Shown here: in pieces, positions 15,121 through 23,837 of the stretch
Layout of the letters: each line of letters starts with the position of its first letter
Position numbering within the stretch: position 1 is the stretch's first letter
Origin: BOKV01 sp041739465
Lineage (GTDB): Bacteria > Pseudomonadota > Alphaproteobacteria > Rhizobiales > Rhizobiaceae
DNA length: 64,000 bases
Assembly (NCBI GenBank): GCA_041739465.1
Contig: JBGSNX010000009.1
Location: 1 to 64,000, forward strand
Direction: 5' to 3'
Notes under the pieces: generated by a model
Seen by the model: only the letters and a program-made list of their open reading frames with translations
The model's database searches: none
Told to the model about the DNA's origin: nothing
Translations under genes and position numbers: made by a program

Positions 15121-17703
15121 TCAACCCGTCCCCTCCACAAAACTATCCAGCACCCGTTTCTGGCCGGCCTTGTCGAAATCGATGGTCAGCTTGTTGCCGT
15201 CGATGGCGGCGATCACGCCATAGCCGAACTTGATGTGGAACACCCGGTCGCCCTGTTTGAAGGGGGAATCATGGCGGGCGACCGAAGAAGCGACGAGTTC
15301 GCCCTCAATGGTGCGGCCCTTGGTCTGCGGCCCGGAGCGGCCACCCCAGTTTTGCTTTGCAGCCTCGGGGCTCTTGGTCTGGGCGCGTTGCCAGCCGGGC
15401 GATGAATAGCTGCTCTTGAACGGGTCGGCGGTGTCGAAACGGCTGGCACCATATGCGCCGCCGGCGTGCGCAGAGCCATATCCGCCATAGGAAGAGCCGG
15501 TTTCAACCACTTCGACATGGGCTGGCGGCAATTCATCCAGGAAACGCGAGGGAATGGAGGACTGCCACATGCCATGGATACGGCGGTTGGAAGTGAACCA
15601 GATGTAGAGCCGTTCGCGCGCCCTCGTGATGCCGACATAGGCAAGGCGGCGCTCCTCTTCGAGACCGGAACGCCCGCCTTCGTCGAGGGCGCGCTGGTGC
15701 GGAAACAGGCCTTCCTCCCAGCCGGGCAGGAACACACTCTCAATTTCAAGCCCCTTGGCCGAATGCAGCGTCATCAGCGACACGGCGTCTAGCGCGGCGT
15801 TGTTGTCGGTGTCCATGACGAGGCTCACATGCTCAAGGAAGCCTGCAAGTCCCTCGAAGCCCTCCATCGAGCGGATCAGTTCCTTGAGGTTTTCCAACCT
15901 TCCCGGCGCTTCAGCCGAACGGTCGGCCTGCCACATCGCTGTGTAGCCGGATTCTTCAAGGATGGTCTCGGCAAGTTCGGTGTGGGCGGTGCTGTCGAGC
16001 AGGGATGACCAGCGGGCAAAATCGGTTGCCAGCGCTTTCAGCGTCGAGCGCACCTTGGGCTTCAATTCTTCAGTTTCGCAAAGCTCGCGCACAGCAGCCA
16101 GCAGCGGGATCTTGCGGGCGCGGGCAAGGTCGTGGACCTGACGGATGGTTGCTTCGCCAAGGCCGCGCTTGGGCGTGTTTACGATGCGTTCGAAAGCAAG
16201 ATCATCCGCCGGTTGGCACACGACACGGAAATAGGCCATGGCGTCGCGAATTTCGAGCCGCTCGTAAAAACGCGGACCGCCGACCACCCGGTAATTGAGG
16301 CCGAGCGTGACAAAGCGGTCTTCGAATTCGCGCATCTGGAACGAGGCGCGCACCAGGATGGCGATGTCGTTGAGGGCGTGGCCATTGCGCTGAAGCGCCT
16401 CGATTTCTTCGCCGATGGAGCGGGCTTCTTCTTCTGAGTCCCAGGAGGCAGCGACAGCTACGCGGGCCGCTTCCGGATCGGTTGCATCGGTGAAGAGCGT
16501 TTTGCCAAGGCGGCCTTCATTGTGGGCAATGAGGTGCGAGGCAGCGCCCAGAATGTGGCCGGTCGAGCGGTAATTGCGCTCCAGCCGGATGACCTTAGCG
16601 CCGGGAAAATCCTTGTCAAAACGCAGGATGTTGTCGACCTCCGCGCCGCGCCAGCCATAGATCGACTGGTCATCATCGCCCACGCAGCAGATATTGGGCG
16701 GAGTGCCCCTCTCCCCCCTTGCGGGGGAGATGTCGCCGTAGGCGACTGAGGGGGGTGCGCTTTTTACAGCCCCACCCCCCTCTGTCTGCTGCGCAGACAT
16801 CTCCCCCGCAAGGGGGGAGAGGGGGGCAGTGCCTTGCGGCGCCGCGGCAGTTCGCGCCAGCACAGGAGAATGCGCCAACAGCCGCAGCCACAGATATTGC
16901 GCCACATTGGTGTCCTGGTACTCGTCGACCAGCATGTAGCGGAAGCGCTGGCGGTAGTCGGTCAGCACATCCGGATTTTCACGGAAAAGGCGTATGCACT
17001 CGGTCAGCAGGTCGCCAAAATCAACCGCGTTGAGCGATATCAGGCGTTCCTGATACTCGCCAAACAGGCGTCTGCCCTTGCCATCGCCATAGGCGCGCGA
17101 ATCGCCCTCGGGGATTTGTTCGGGCGACAGGCCCTTGTTTTTCCAGCCATCGATCATGCCGGCCAGCATGCGGGCCGGCCAGCGCTTGTCGTCGATACCG
17201 TCGGCGCGGATCAACTGCTTCAACAGCCGGATCTGGTCGTCGGTGTCGAGAATGGTGAAGCTTGATTTCAGACCGACGAGTTCGGCATGGCGGCGCAGGA
17301 TTTTCGCACCGATGGAATGGAAGGTGCCGAGCCAAGGCATGCCTTCGGCTTCTCCGGCACTGTAGCGCGAGATGCGCTCTTTCATTTCGCGCGCCGCCTT
17401 GTTGGTGAAGGTGACGGCGAGAATTTGCGAAGGCCGGGCAAGGCCTGACGCGAGGATGTGGGCAATGCGCGCAACGAGAACCCGGGTTTTCCCGGTGCCC
17501 GCACCCGCCAGCACCAGCAAGGGCCCTTCAGTGGTCATCACGGCATCGCGCTGCTCGGCGTTGAGGCCGGAAAGCCAGGGCGTATCATCCACTGGTCCGC
17601 GCCGTGCAGAGAGCGCGCGCGCAGCTATGCCGCCATTTTCAGGCGCGCTTTCATGCGCCGTTTTACCGGCGGCAAGGGGAGGCTGGGGGCGTGGGTTTGC
17701 CAT
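15121..17703 (-). CDS. uvrD: ATP-dependent DNA helicase UvrD/PcrA (with in-frame palindromic-repeat insertion)
   Basis: Superfamily 1 3'-5' helicase for excision and mismatch repair, 860 residues. Visible motifs are Walker A GAGTGKT (67-73), the Walker B region MLVDEYQDTN, motif III GDDDQSIYGWRGAEVDNI, motif IV RLERNYRST, motif V LMTLHSAKGLE and motif VI AYVGITRARERLYI. A C-terminal Tudor-like domain (RVFHIKFGYGVIAAIDGN) ends the protein. Residues ~292-334 are translated from a palindromic repeat inserted between the DEYQDTN region and the GDDDQ motif; the frame is kept, so the protein is probably made with a surface loop there. A second copy of the last 84 nt of the gene lies at 13779-13862. 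Confidence 0.95.
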   Translation of the reverse strand: MANPRPQPPLAAGKTAHESAPENGGIAARALSARRGPVDDTPWLSGLNAEQRDAVMTTEGPLLVLAGAGTGKTRVLVARIAHILASGLARPSQILAVTFTNKAAREMKERISRYSAGEAEGMPWLGTFHSIGAKILRRHAELVGLKSSFTILDTDDQIRLLKQLIRADGIDDKRWPARMLAGMIDGWKNKGLSPEQIPEGDSRAYGDGKGRRLFGEYQERLISLNAVDFGDLLTECIRLFRENPDVLTDYRQRFRYMLVDEYQDTNVAQYLWLRLLAHSPVLARTAAAPQGTAPLSPLAGEMSAQQTEGGGAVKSAPPSVAYGDISPARGERGTPPNICCVGDDDQSIYGWRGAEVDNILRFDKDFPGAKVIRLERNYRSTGHILGAASHLIAHNEGRLGKTLFTDATDPEAARVAVAASWDSEEEARSIGEEIEALQRNGHALNDIAILVRASFQMREFEDRFVTLGLNYRVVGGPRFYERLEIRDAMAYFRVVCQPADDLAFERIVNTPKRGLGEATIRQVHDLARARKIPLLAAVRELCETEELKPKVRSTLKALATDFARWSSLLDSTAHTELAETILEESGYTAMWQADRSAEAPGRLENLKELIRSMEGFEGLAGFLEHVSLVMDTDNNAALDAVSLMTLHSAKGLEIESVFLPGWEEGLFPHQRALDEGGRSGLEEERRLAYVGITRARERLYIWFTSNRRIHGMWQSSIPSRFLDELPPAHVEVVETGSSYGGYGSAHAGGAYGASRFDTADPFKSSYSSPGWQRAQTKSPEAAKQNWGGRSGPQTKGRTIEGELVASSVARHDSPFKQGDRVFHIKFGYGVIAAIDGNKLTIDFDKAGQKRVLDSFVEGTG
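16705..16825. repeat. Rhizobial-type palindromic repeat inside uvrD
   Basis: A ~120-nt imperfect palindrome. The outer arms 16705-16734 and 16796-16825 pair at 29 of 30 positions (core CTCCCCCCTTGCGGGGGAGA). The inner arms GACTGAGGGGGGTG and CACCCCCCTCTGTC pair at 13 of 14 positions around a small loop near 16765-16770. The sequence is of the mobile palindromic type found in many copies in Mesorhizobium-like genomes; no second copy is in this window. Its reading frame encodes SPLAGEMSAQQTEGGG and SVAYGDISPARGE, patterns seen as odd inserts in rhizobial proteins (recalled, not searched). Confidence 0.85.
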
Positions 17704-18046
17704 TTGTTCTCAATGTAGTGATTCCGCGCGCAAAGGAAAGGCGGCTGTTGGCTCATATGGCAGGGCGGGACAGGGTTTCCCACACACGTTGCAGGTAGTG
17801 GCGCTCGTCGCGGGGCTCGTCGACCCAGCAAAAGGGCCGCAATTCCTCGTCTGTGAGCGGCTGGCCGCAATGATGCCCTGCGATCAGCGTCAGCAGCGCA
17901 TCAAGGTCTTCCTCGCAACTTGATGCATAGACCGGATGGCGGGAATTCGTTTTTTTGCGGATGCATGCACGCGAGAGATACGATTGCGTATCGTTCTGTT
18001 GCGTGTAAAACGCACTGACCTTTAACGTGCCGCCCAGGTAAACTTC
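17704..18046. other. Intergenic stretch upstream of uvrD, possible gene remnant
   Basis: About 340 nt between divergent uvrD and the membrane-protein gene. On the minus strand a frame (17753-18202) ends with the protein-like segment DLDALLTLIAGHHCGQPLTD then EELRPFCWVDEPRDERHYLQ, but its N-terminal half overlaps the start of the plus-strand gene and is not protein-like. It may be a 3' remnant of a lost gene or a short gene with an unrecognised start between 17753 and ~17950. No family recognised. Promoters for both flanking genes should be here. Confidence 0.35.
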
Positions 18047-19762
18047 ATGGTTCACGTCAGGGCGATTGCTTTGGCTCAATCCTTCTTCGCGATGATAATT
18101 TGGGTTATCGCGCGGCTGCCGGTTTCTACATCGGTGGCGGATGACGTGCGTTTTGCAACGATTGCATTCCTCGCCGGCGCGGGGTGCATTCTGGTGGTAC
18201 ATCTCTTTGCAGACAGACTGACGCCAGCAGCGCGCAATATACGCGTCGGCATATTGCCGGCGCTGATCCTCGGACTGGTGCTCGCAGAAGCTGCCATGGC
18301 AAGCGTGGTGGGAACGGGGTATGCGACGCCGCTTGCTTCAGAACTGGCTTTCGCAGGGGCACAGCACAAGGACACAATTTTTCACGCGGCCCTGGCGAAC
18401 ATGATCCTCCACCATGGCGAGGTCTCGCTCGGCGTCGACGGGTTGGTCCCAGTTTCATATCATGTGCTGAGCCACCGTGCGATTGGCATCTTTGGTTGGC
18501 TCACCGGAGCACCGATGCTGACAGCGTACTCCCTGGCGCTGGAGGCAATCATACTACCTGTTCTTAATTATTCTTTTCTGCTTGTGGTCTTGGCCTATGT
18601 GAGCCAGAGCATTGAATCAAACAAACGCCTCATCATTTCAGTCACAACATTGGCTTTGCTTTATTTTCTTTCTGCATTCGACGCTGACAGCTTTCTTGCT
18701 TCGGAATCGCATGCCACTGCTATGGCGATCTTCATGCTTGCATTGCTTGCCATGGCTGGCAATTCAACGAATAGCGGTTTCACAGGTTGGGTCGTACGCG
18801 GGATTTTGCTTGCCGTCCTTATCTGGGCCGCGAGCCTGGCGAAGATATCTGTAGGAGCAGTACTCGCCTGCGGTGTCTTTGCGTACTATTTGCTTGGCAA
18901 TTCCCGGTGGTATTGGCGGGTGTTCGAAGCGCTTTGTTTTGCCGCTGTTCCGTTCCTGGTTGTGCTGATGATGGGAGGGCAGGGCGGAGAAATTGGAACG
19001 GAGACGTTTGTCCCCTTCCACTTCCTGTTTCGCTATCCGAGGGCTGGCATTGTTCATCTGCTTGTGAGTGCCGCGGCATTCCTGTTTGTGGCCCAGGCCT
19101 GGCGGCGTGGAATCGAGCCGGCCCGCCATGAATTGGCATTGCTTGTCATGATCCTCGCTGCATTCGTATCAAGCGAATTGCTGGCGCTGCCAGCAGGCGC
19201 AGCGCTATACTTTGCCAATCCGGGTCTGTGGGGCGCGGTCATTGCAATCGCCGCATTCTCACTTCCGTCACAAGCTCAGCATCGCAGTCCGGGAGTTTGG
19301 GCTGCTATCGGTCTGCTGGCGATCGCCTGCATTGTCGATGGAACAAGGCTTGCCAGTGTGGGAAATTACCGCGCTGACCTTCTTGTGGTGACCGATCCCG
19401 AGAAAGGCGCCAGCCGTCGTGCAATGGTTGCTTTGCTTGCCGATGCCGGCGCTCCGCGCAAGGGGCTTGCCGCCTATGTCAGTCCCGACATGCCTGTATT
19501 CTGGTCGGCGATTCCTTGCTGGGCAGATGCCTTTTTCATACAGGCTGCCGCAGCTACGCCTTTGCTGGCGGGGCGTCCCCCCGATTGGTGTGATTTTCCT
19601 ACCAGTTACGGATTTTCCGACTACGTTCATTCGGTCCCCGCCGCCATTTCCCTGGGGGACAAGAAAATCTGCGACATGGCGAGGTCGAAGCAATTCAAGG
19701 AAGTCATGGTTTTTAGGCGAGCGCAAACCCTGCTTCTCGACTGCAGGGATCAGCCAGGGTGA
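18047..19762 (+). CDS. Hypothetical polytopic membrane protein, possible GT-C-type glycosyltransferase
   Basis: A 571-residue inner-membrane protein with roughly ten to twelve hydrophobic segments in the first 420 residues and a C-terminal soluble region of ~150 residues. I recognise no named family. The layout, with a charged loop (AGAQHKDTIFHAALANMILH) after the third hydrophobic segment and an extracytoplasmic C-terminal domain containing several Cys and Trp, resembles GT-C glycosyltransferases. It begins the plus-strand surface-glycan genes, followed after 184 nt by a methyltransferase, a GtrB-like transferase, a NeuD-like acetyltransferase and an SMR-like protein. A role in transferring a sugar across the membrane is inference. 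Confidence 0.7.
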   Translation: MVHVRAIALAQSFFAMIIWVIARLPVSTSVADDVRFATIAFLAGAGCILVVHLFADRLTPAARNIRVGILPALILGLVLAEAAMASVVGTGYATPLASELAFAGAQHKDTIFHAALANMILHHGEVSLGVDGLVPVSYHVLSHRAIGIFGWLTGAPMLTAYSLALEAIILPVLNYSFLLVVLAYVSQSIESNKRLIISVTTLALLYFLSAFDADSFLASESHATAMAIFMLALLAMAGNSTNSGFTGWVVRGILLAVLIWAASLAKISVGAVLACGVFAYYLLGNSRWYWRVFEALCFAAVPFLVVLMMGGQGGEIGTETFVPFHFLFRYPRAGIVHLLVSAAAFLFVAQAWRRGIEPARHELALLVMILAAFVSSELLALPAGAALYFANPGLWGAVIAIAAFSLPSQAQHRSPGVWAAIGLLAIACIVDGTRLASVGNYRADLLVVTDPEKGASRRAMVALLADAGAPRKGLAAYVSPDMPVFWSAIPCWADAFFIQAAAATPLLAGRPPDWCDFPTSYGFSDYVHSVPAAISLGDKKICDMARSKQFKEVMVFRRAQTLLLDCRDQPG

Positions 19763-19946
19763 CGCACAATTTCGGCGCGTAGTTAAAGTGAGCAGCGCTG
19801 CACCCAGTCCGGTTAGTAAGACTGATATCCAATGCATCCGCAGCGTTATCATCGACGCGTGTCAATCACTCGCCGGGTAGACAATTTCAAGTTTGTGATT
19901 CGCGTTGCAAGGCTTTAAGAACCGGCCCGTGACCCATGGAGACAGC

Positions 19947-20579
19947 ATGGCTGAGAAGACCACAGGCATTTACAGCCTCGTTACAGTTCCTGCATTGTAT
20001 GACGCATTCCAAAATCTTCTTGGCGGGCGGCTGGCGCGGCAAAGCTATGCCGCAGAATATTTCGCCGACCTTGAAGGCAAGCGGGTGCTTGAAGTCGGTT
20101 GCGGTCCGGGAACATGGTATCCCCAGCTTTGCGCCGCTGGCGAGTATGTTGGTGTTGACTGGAACCGCGAGCACATTGCCAAGGCAGCAAACAGTTTCGG
20201 TTCTGCCCGCGCCCGCTTCATTTGTGGCGATGTGTCCGGTGAACTGGGTCTGCCGCAAGGCCATTTCGACATCGTCTTTGCCTTCGGTCTTCTGCACCAT
20301 CTCGACGATGAGCAGGCCAAACGCCTGCTTGGCGCAGCGCGGCGATTGCTGGCGCCACAAGGCCGATTTATCGCAATCGAGCCGGTTTACCATGATGGCC
20401 AGCATGCGTTCGCCCGCTGGATGAAAGACATGGACAGCGGACAGAACATCCGCCTGGAGGCGCAATACATGGCGCTCGCCCAAGAAGCATTTGGATCTGT
20501 CGAGACGCAAATTCGCACCGGAATGCTGCGCATTCCCTATTCCCACTGCGTTGTGACCGCCGGCGGGTTGGCGTCATGA
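19947..20579 (+). CDS. Class I SAM-dependent methyltransferase (glycan cluster)
   Basis: A 210-residue methyltransferase with motif I VLEVGCGPGTWYPQLCAAG, the acidic residue in YVGVDWNREH, and the post-motif FDIVFAFGLLHHLDD typical of UbiE/Coq5-like small-molecule enzymes. The chosen ATG has a GGAGA Shine-Dalgarno just upstream; 14 upstream codons are open but unconvincing. The ATG of the glycosyltransferase overlaps its stop by 4 nt, so it belongs to a tightly coupled four-gene set and probably methylates a sugar or lipid carrier intermediate. Confidence 0.85.
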   Translation: MAEKTTGIYSLVTVPALYDAFQNLLGGRLARQSYAAEYFADLEGKRVLEVGCGPGTWYPQLCAAGEYVGVDWNREHIAKAANSFGSARARFICGDVSGELGLPQGHFDIVFAFGLLHHLDDEQAKRLLGAARRLLAPQGRFIAIEPVYHDGQHAFARWMKDMDSGQNIRLEAQYMALAQEAFGSVETQIRTGMLRIPYSHCVVTAGGLAS

Positions 20580-21550
20580 ACGGGCAGACAAATGTCGAAG
20601 CGATTCCGGCAAAGCTGCCGCAGATCGCGGTAGTCATACCGTATTTTCGTTCCGAAGCCCTCATTGACGGACTGGTCGCGCGGCTGTCCGCTGCGCTTTC
20701 GTCCATTGGTGCTGACTGGCAGGTGGTGCTGGTCGACGACGGCAGCCCGGACGAGGGATGGGCGAAGATCGCCCATGCCGCTTCGCAGGACAGCCGGATA
20801 ACCGGTGTCCGGCTGAGCCGAAATTTCGGGCAGCACGCGGCCATCACTGCGGGCATGCATCATGCGCGGGCAAGATGGTACGTCGTTATGGATTGTGACT
20901 TGCAAGACCGGCCCGAAGACATCCCTTCGCTCTATTCTCACGCCCTTGAAAAGGGTGTTGACGTCGCTCTGGCACAACGCGAATCCTCGGGATTGGGGCT
21001 GCGGCGCACATTTGGTTCGCGTGCGTTCAATCTGGTGCTGCGGTGGATGTCACTCACCGATTTTTCCAACGAGATCGGAAACTTCCGGATCTTTTCGGAC
21101 AAGGTAGCCGAGGCGTACCGCGCCTTCCCCGAGCAGATGCGATTTTTTCCGGCACTGATGAACGAGGTAGGGTTTTCCTCGTCGAAGCTGAGATTGCCCC
21201 GCGACGAGAGGCCTGCGGGGCAATCTTCGTACAACTTCCGCAAACTTTTGCGCCTGGCCTTTGACTCGGTCGTCACCTATACCGACCGCCCCTTGCGCTA
21301 TCTGGCGGCCAGTGGTGCAGCTATCGCTGCCGGCTCTGTGGTGCTGGGCTTGGCCGTCATCTTGCGGGCGCTGTTTTTTGGCAGCCCGGTGGCCGGTTGG
21401 CCCAGCCTAATGGCGATGGTTGCCTTTTTTGGCGGCGCGCAGATTTTCGCGATAAGCATACTGGGCCTTTATGTCGGACAGGTCTTCAAGGAGACCAAAC
21501 GACGGCCCATCTATATCGTCGACAAAGTCACCAGTGGGGGGCAGAAATGA
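20576..21550 (+). CDS. Family 2 glycosyltransferase, GtrB/ArnC/DPM1-like
   Basis: A 324-residue membrane-associated GT2 enzyme that transfers a sugar from a nucleotide donor to a polyprenyl phosphate. Signatures are VVIPYFRSEALIDGL, VVLVDDGSPDEGW, SRNFGQHAAITAGMHHA and the metal-binding DCDLQDRPED. Two C-terminal hydrophobic helices (about 240-270 and 275-305) are the standard GtrB anchors. It overlaps the methyltransferase gene before it and the NeuD-like gene after it by 4 nt each. The likely donor is the dTDP-amino sugar made by the facing wecE-rmlAB genes, which is an inference from context. Confidence 0.9.
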   Translation: MNGQTNVEAIPAKLPQIAVVIPYFRSEALIDGLVARLSAALSSIGADWQVVLVDDGSPDEGWAKIAHAASQDSRITGVRLSRNFGQHAAITAGMHHARARWYVVMDCDLQDRPEDIPSLYSHALEKGVDVALAQRESSGLGLRRTFGSRAFNLVLRWMSLTDFSNEIGNFRIFSDKVAEAYRAFPEQMRFFPALMNEVGFSSSKLRLPRDERPAGQSSYNFRKLLRLAFDSVVTYTDRPLRYLAASGAAIAAGSVVLGLAVILRALFFGSPVAGWPSLMAMVAFFGGAQIFAISILGLYVGQVFKETKRRPIYIVDKVTSGGQK

Positions 21551-22233
21551 GCGGCCTTTTGATCTGGGGCGCTTCTTCACAGGCCAGGCTTTTGCTGCAA
21601 TACGCGGATGTAGCTGATGGTATGCCTCTATTTCTGTTTGATGCATCCCGGGAGAAACCCGCCTTTCAAACCCGGGGTGAATTCACCAGCGAAGTGAACC
21701 GCCTTCCAGCAATTATAGCGCAAGCTTCCCATTTCATGATTGCCATTGGAGGCGAACACGGGCTGGCCCGCACGCAGATTTATGACCATTTGCGCGATGC
21801 CGGATTGTCTCCAGTAAGTGTGGTTCATTCAACGGCACATATCGAAGACACTTCTTCGATCGGCGATCATCATCATGTTTTCCTGGGTGCCAGGGTGCAT
21901 CACTTTGTAAAGATTGGTGACTGCGCGATCCTGAATACGGCAAGCGTCATTGACCATGAATGCGAACTCGGGCGTGGAGTGCATGTCATGGGCGGCGCCC
22001 AACTTGCCGGAAGGGTCAGTGTGGGCGATTTCGCGTCGATTGGCACGAATGCAACCATCCTGCCGGACATACGTATCGGGCAGTGCGCCTATGTGGGTGC
22101 AGGCGCCGTTGTTACCCGCGATGTGCCGGATTTTGCGGTCGTTGCAGGCAATCCTGCCAAGATTATCGGAACACAATCGCCAAAGCCCGACCAGGCCCTG
22201 GCTCAAATTGGCAAAGCAAAAGGTTCAAGATGA
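21547..22233 (+). CDS. NeuD/PglD-family sugar O/N-acyltransferase
   Basis: A 228-residue acyltransferase with an N-terminal Rossmann-like PglD domain (LLIWGASSQARLLLQYADVA) and a C-terminal left-handed beta helix (SIGDHHHVFLGARVHHFVKI; TASVIDHECELGRGVHVMGG; GTNATILPDIRIG; ending DVPDFAVVAGNPAKIIG). The conserved His in VIDHECELG is the expected catalytic base. PglD relatives acetylate the 4-amino group of UDP-4-amino sugars; with a WecE-type transaminase nearby, N-acetylation of dTDP-4-amino-4,6-dideoxygalactose is a reasonable proposal. Start overlaps the GT2 stop by 4 nt (ATGA). Confidence 0.88.
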   Translation: MSGLLIWGASSQARLLLQYADVADGMPLFLFDASREKPAFQTRGEFTSEVNRLPAIIAQASHFMIAIGGEHGLARTQIYDHLRDAGLSPVSVVHSTAHIEDTSSIGDHHHVFLGARVHHFVKIGDCAILNTASVIDHECELGRGVHVMGGAQLAGRVSVGDFASIGTNATILPDIRIGQCAYVGAGAVVTRDVPDFAVVAGNPAKIIGTQSPKPDQALAQIGKAKGSR

Positions 22234-22595
22234 GATTCCTCACTCTGGTCATCGGTGTATTTGGTGTTGCTGCCGTGCAGCTTATTGTCAAATATCGCTT
22301 GAACGTCGAACATGGCCCTGCGCCGGTCGATGCTTCCTTGCTCCCGTATTTTGTCAAGATCCTCGGTGATATCTGGCTCTGGGGCGCTGGCGTGTTGCTC
22401 GTCGCCGCAGCGTTACTCTGGTATTTTTCCCTTTCGCGAATGCCGCTCAGCATTGCCATCTCGTTTGCAGCGCTGGTTTATCCGCTGGTCATGCTTGGCA
22501 GCGCCACGATATTGGGCGAAGCTGTCCGTTTGCCGCAAATCGCCGGTTGCGGATTCATCGTTGCCGGCATCTGGCTTGTCGCCTATTCAGCCTGA
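22230..22595 (+). CDS. Small EamA/SMR-like membrane protein (ArnE/ArnF-like flippase subunit)
   Basis: A 121-residue protein with four hydrophobic helices, the SMR/EamA half-size layout. The third helix region PLSIAISFAALVYPLVMLGS and the following GEAVRLPQIAGCGFIVAGIW match the small-multidrug-resistance fold used by ArnE/ArnF, which flip undecaprenyl-phosphate-linked sugars. It is the last of four genes joined by 4-nt overlaps, immediately after the GtrB-like and NeuD-like genes, so a flippase role for the lipid-linked sugar is more likely than drug efflux. Confidence 0.8.
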   Translation: MRFLTLVIGVFGVAAVQLIVKYRLNVEHGPAPVDASLLPYFVKILGDIWLWGAGVLLVAAALLWYFSLSRMPLSIAISFAALVYPLVMLGSATILGEAVRLPQIAGCGFIVAGIWLVAYSA

Positions 22596-22679
22596 TTTTT
22601 TGGGGAAAGGCGAAACACCATCGGTGTAGCCAAGGCGGGCGAAATCGTCGCGGCTGCCGATCAAGATTTCATTTTCCAT
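22587..22679 (-). other. Very short reading frame after wecE, possible truncated gene start
   Basis: A 30-codon frame reading MENEILIGSRDDFARLGYTD, ending SPFPKKSG, starts 13 nt after the wecE stop and ends inside the convergent SMR-like gene. It resembles the first residues of a normal protein, but no ribosome-binding site stands out and I recognise no family. It may be the start of a gene truncated when the two halves of the glycan locus were joined, or chance. Confidence 0.25.
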
Positions 22680-22691
22680 TGCCCGGTTACC

Positions 22692-23837
22692 TTACAGCTT
22701 GCGAAGGTAGTCGAGGGTCAATTCTGCGATCCGGTCCTGATCAGAGGGCGAAAGCGCCGGGAAAAGCGGCAGCCGGATCAGTCGGTCGGGCAGACTGACG
22801 GCGTTTCTCAATTGCATGCCAACGCGTCCGTATTTCATGCCGCCCTCCGTTGCGTGAAGCGGAACGTAATGGAAGGTCGCGGTTACGAGGGCGCTTGCCA
22901 GATGGCGCAACAGGCCATCGCGTGCTGCCCGGTCCGGCAAGATCAGATAATAGAGATGCCCGTTGTGGGTACAGACTTCAGGCACAAAGGGCCGCCGCAC
23001 AACGCCGCGTTGTTCCTGCGCTGCGAAAGCGTCATGGTAGCGGTTCCAGATTTCGCGGCGGCGTTCGTTGATGGCATCCGCTGCCGCCAATTGGGCGACC
23101 AGCATCGCAGCGCTGATTTCCGACGGAACGAAGCTGGTGCCCAGGCTCTTCCATTGGTATTTTTCAACCCGCCCTTCCATGAAGTGGCGACGGTCGGTGC
23201 CTTTTTCCCAGGCAATGTGGGCGGGATCGACAAAGCGCTGATTGTTTACGGTCAGCATGCCGCCTTCGCCGCATTGCACATTTTTTGTTGCGTGAAAGGA
23301 GAATGCCGCCATGTCGCCGAGGCTTCCGGCGGGCCGGCCGCGATAAGTGGAGCCAATCGCTTGCGCCGCATCCTCCACCACAAGCAAACCGTTTTGCCTG
23401 GCAAAATCGTTGATCGGGTCCATGTTGGCGCAAATTCCGGCATAGTGCACCGGCAAGATGGCCCTGGTTGACGGGGTCAAGGCTTCGCCAAGACGCGTTT
23501 CGTCGATGTTTTGCGTGTCATCGCGAATATCGCAAAAAACCGGGGTAGCGCCGCGCAACGCGACACATTGCGCAGTCGTTACGAAGGTAAAGTCGGGCAC
23601 CAGTACTTCGTCGCCGGGTCCGATGCCAGCGACGAGCATGGCCAGGTCCAGCGCCAGCGAGCAGGATGGCGTCATCAGAGCCGCAGCCGAACCAAGGCGG
23701 CTAGCGAACCAATCCTGGCAGGCTCTGGTGGCCGGGCCGTCGCCATGCAGGATGCCGGTCTCAAGCGCTTCGTTGATCGCCTTGCCTTCCTGTCCGGTAA
23801 GGTATGGCCGGTTGAATGGAATGGGCCCCGCGTTCAT
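22692..23837 (-). CDS. wecE: dTDP-4-amino-4,6-dideoxygalactose transaminase (WecE/RffA type)
   Basis: PLP-dependent sugar aminotransferase of the DegT/DnrJ/EryC1 family, 381 residues, close to E. coli WecE in length and in many local stretches: IPFNRPYLTGQE, GDGPATRACQDWF, MTPSCSLALDLA, DIRDDTQNIDET, VHYAGICANMD. Lys185 in SFHATKN is the PLP Schiff-base lysine. WecE converts dTDP-4-keto-6-deoxyglucose to dTDP-4-amino-4,6-dideoxygalactose (dTDP-Fuc4N). Its start overlaps rmlA by 4 nt, and rmlA overlaps rmlB, so the operon rmlB-rmlA-wecE supplies substrate and enzyme. The C4 stereochemistry (Fuc4N or Qui4N) cannot be fixed from sequence alone. Confidence 0.93.
   Translation of the reverse strand: MNAGPIPFNRPYLTGQEGKAINEALETGILHGDGPATRACQDWFASRLGSAAALMTPSCSLALDLAMLVAGIGPGDEVLVPDFTFVTTAQCVALRGATPVFCDIRDDTQNIDETRLGEALTPSTRAILPVHYAGICANMDPINDFARQNGLLVVEDAAQAIGSTYRGRPAGSLGDMAAFSFHATKNVQCGEGGMLTVNNQRFVDPAHIAWEKGTDRRHFMEGRVEKYQWKSLGTSFVPSEISAAMLVAQLAAADAINERRREIWNRYHDAFAAQEQRGVVRRPFVPEVCTHNGHLYYLILPDRAARDGLLRHLASALVTATFHYVPLHATEGGMKYGRVGMQLRNAVSLPDRLIRLPLFPALSPSDQDRIAELTLDYLRKL

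Noticed and set aside
17753..18202. 149-codon minus-strand frame overlapping the membrane-protein start
   Set aside because: Only its C-terminal half looks protein-like and it overlaps a better gene; kept only as a possible remnant in the intergenic entry.
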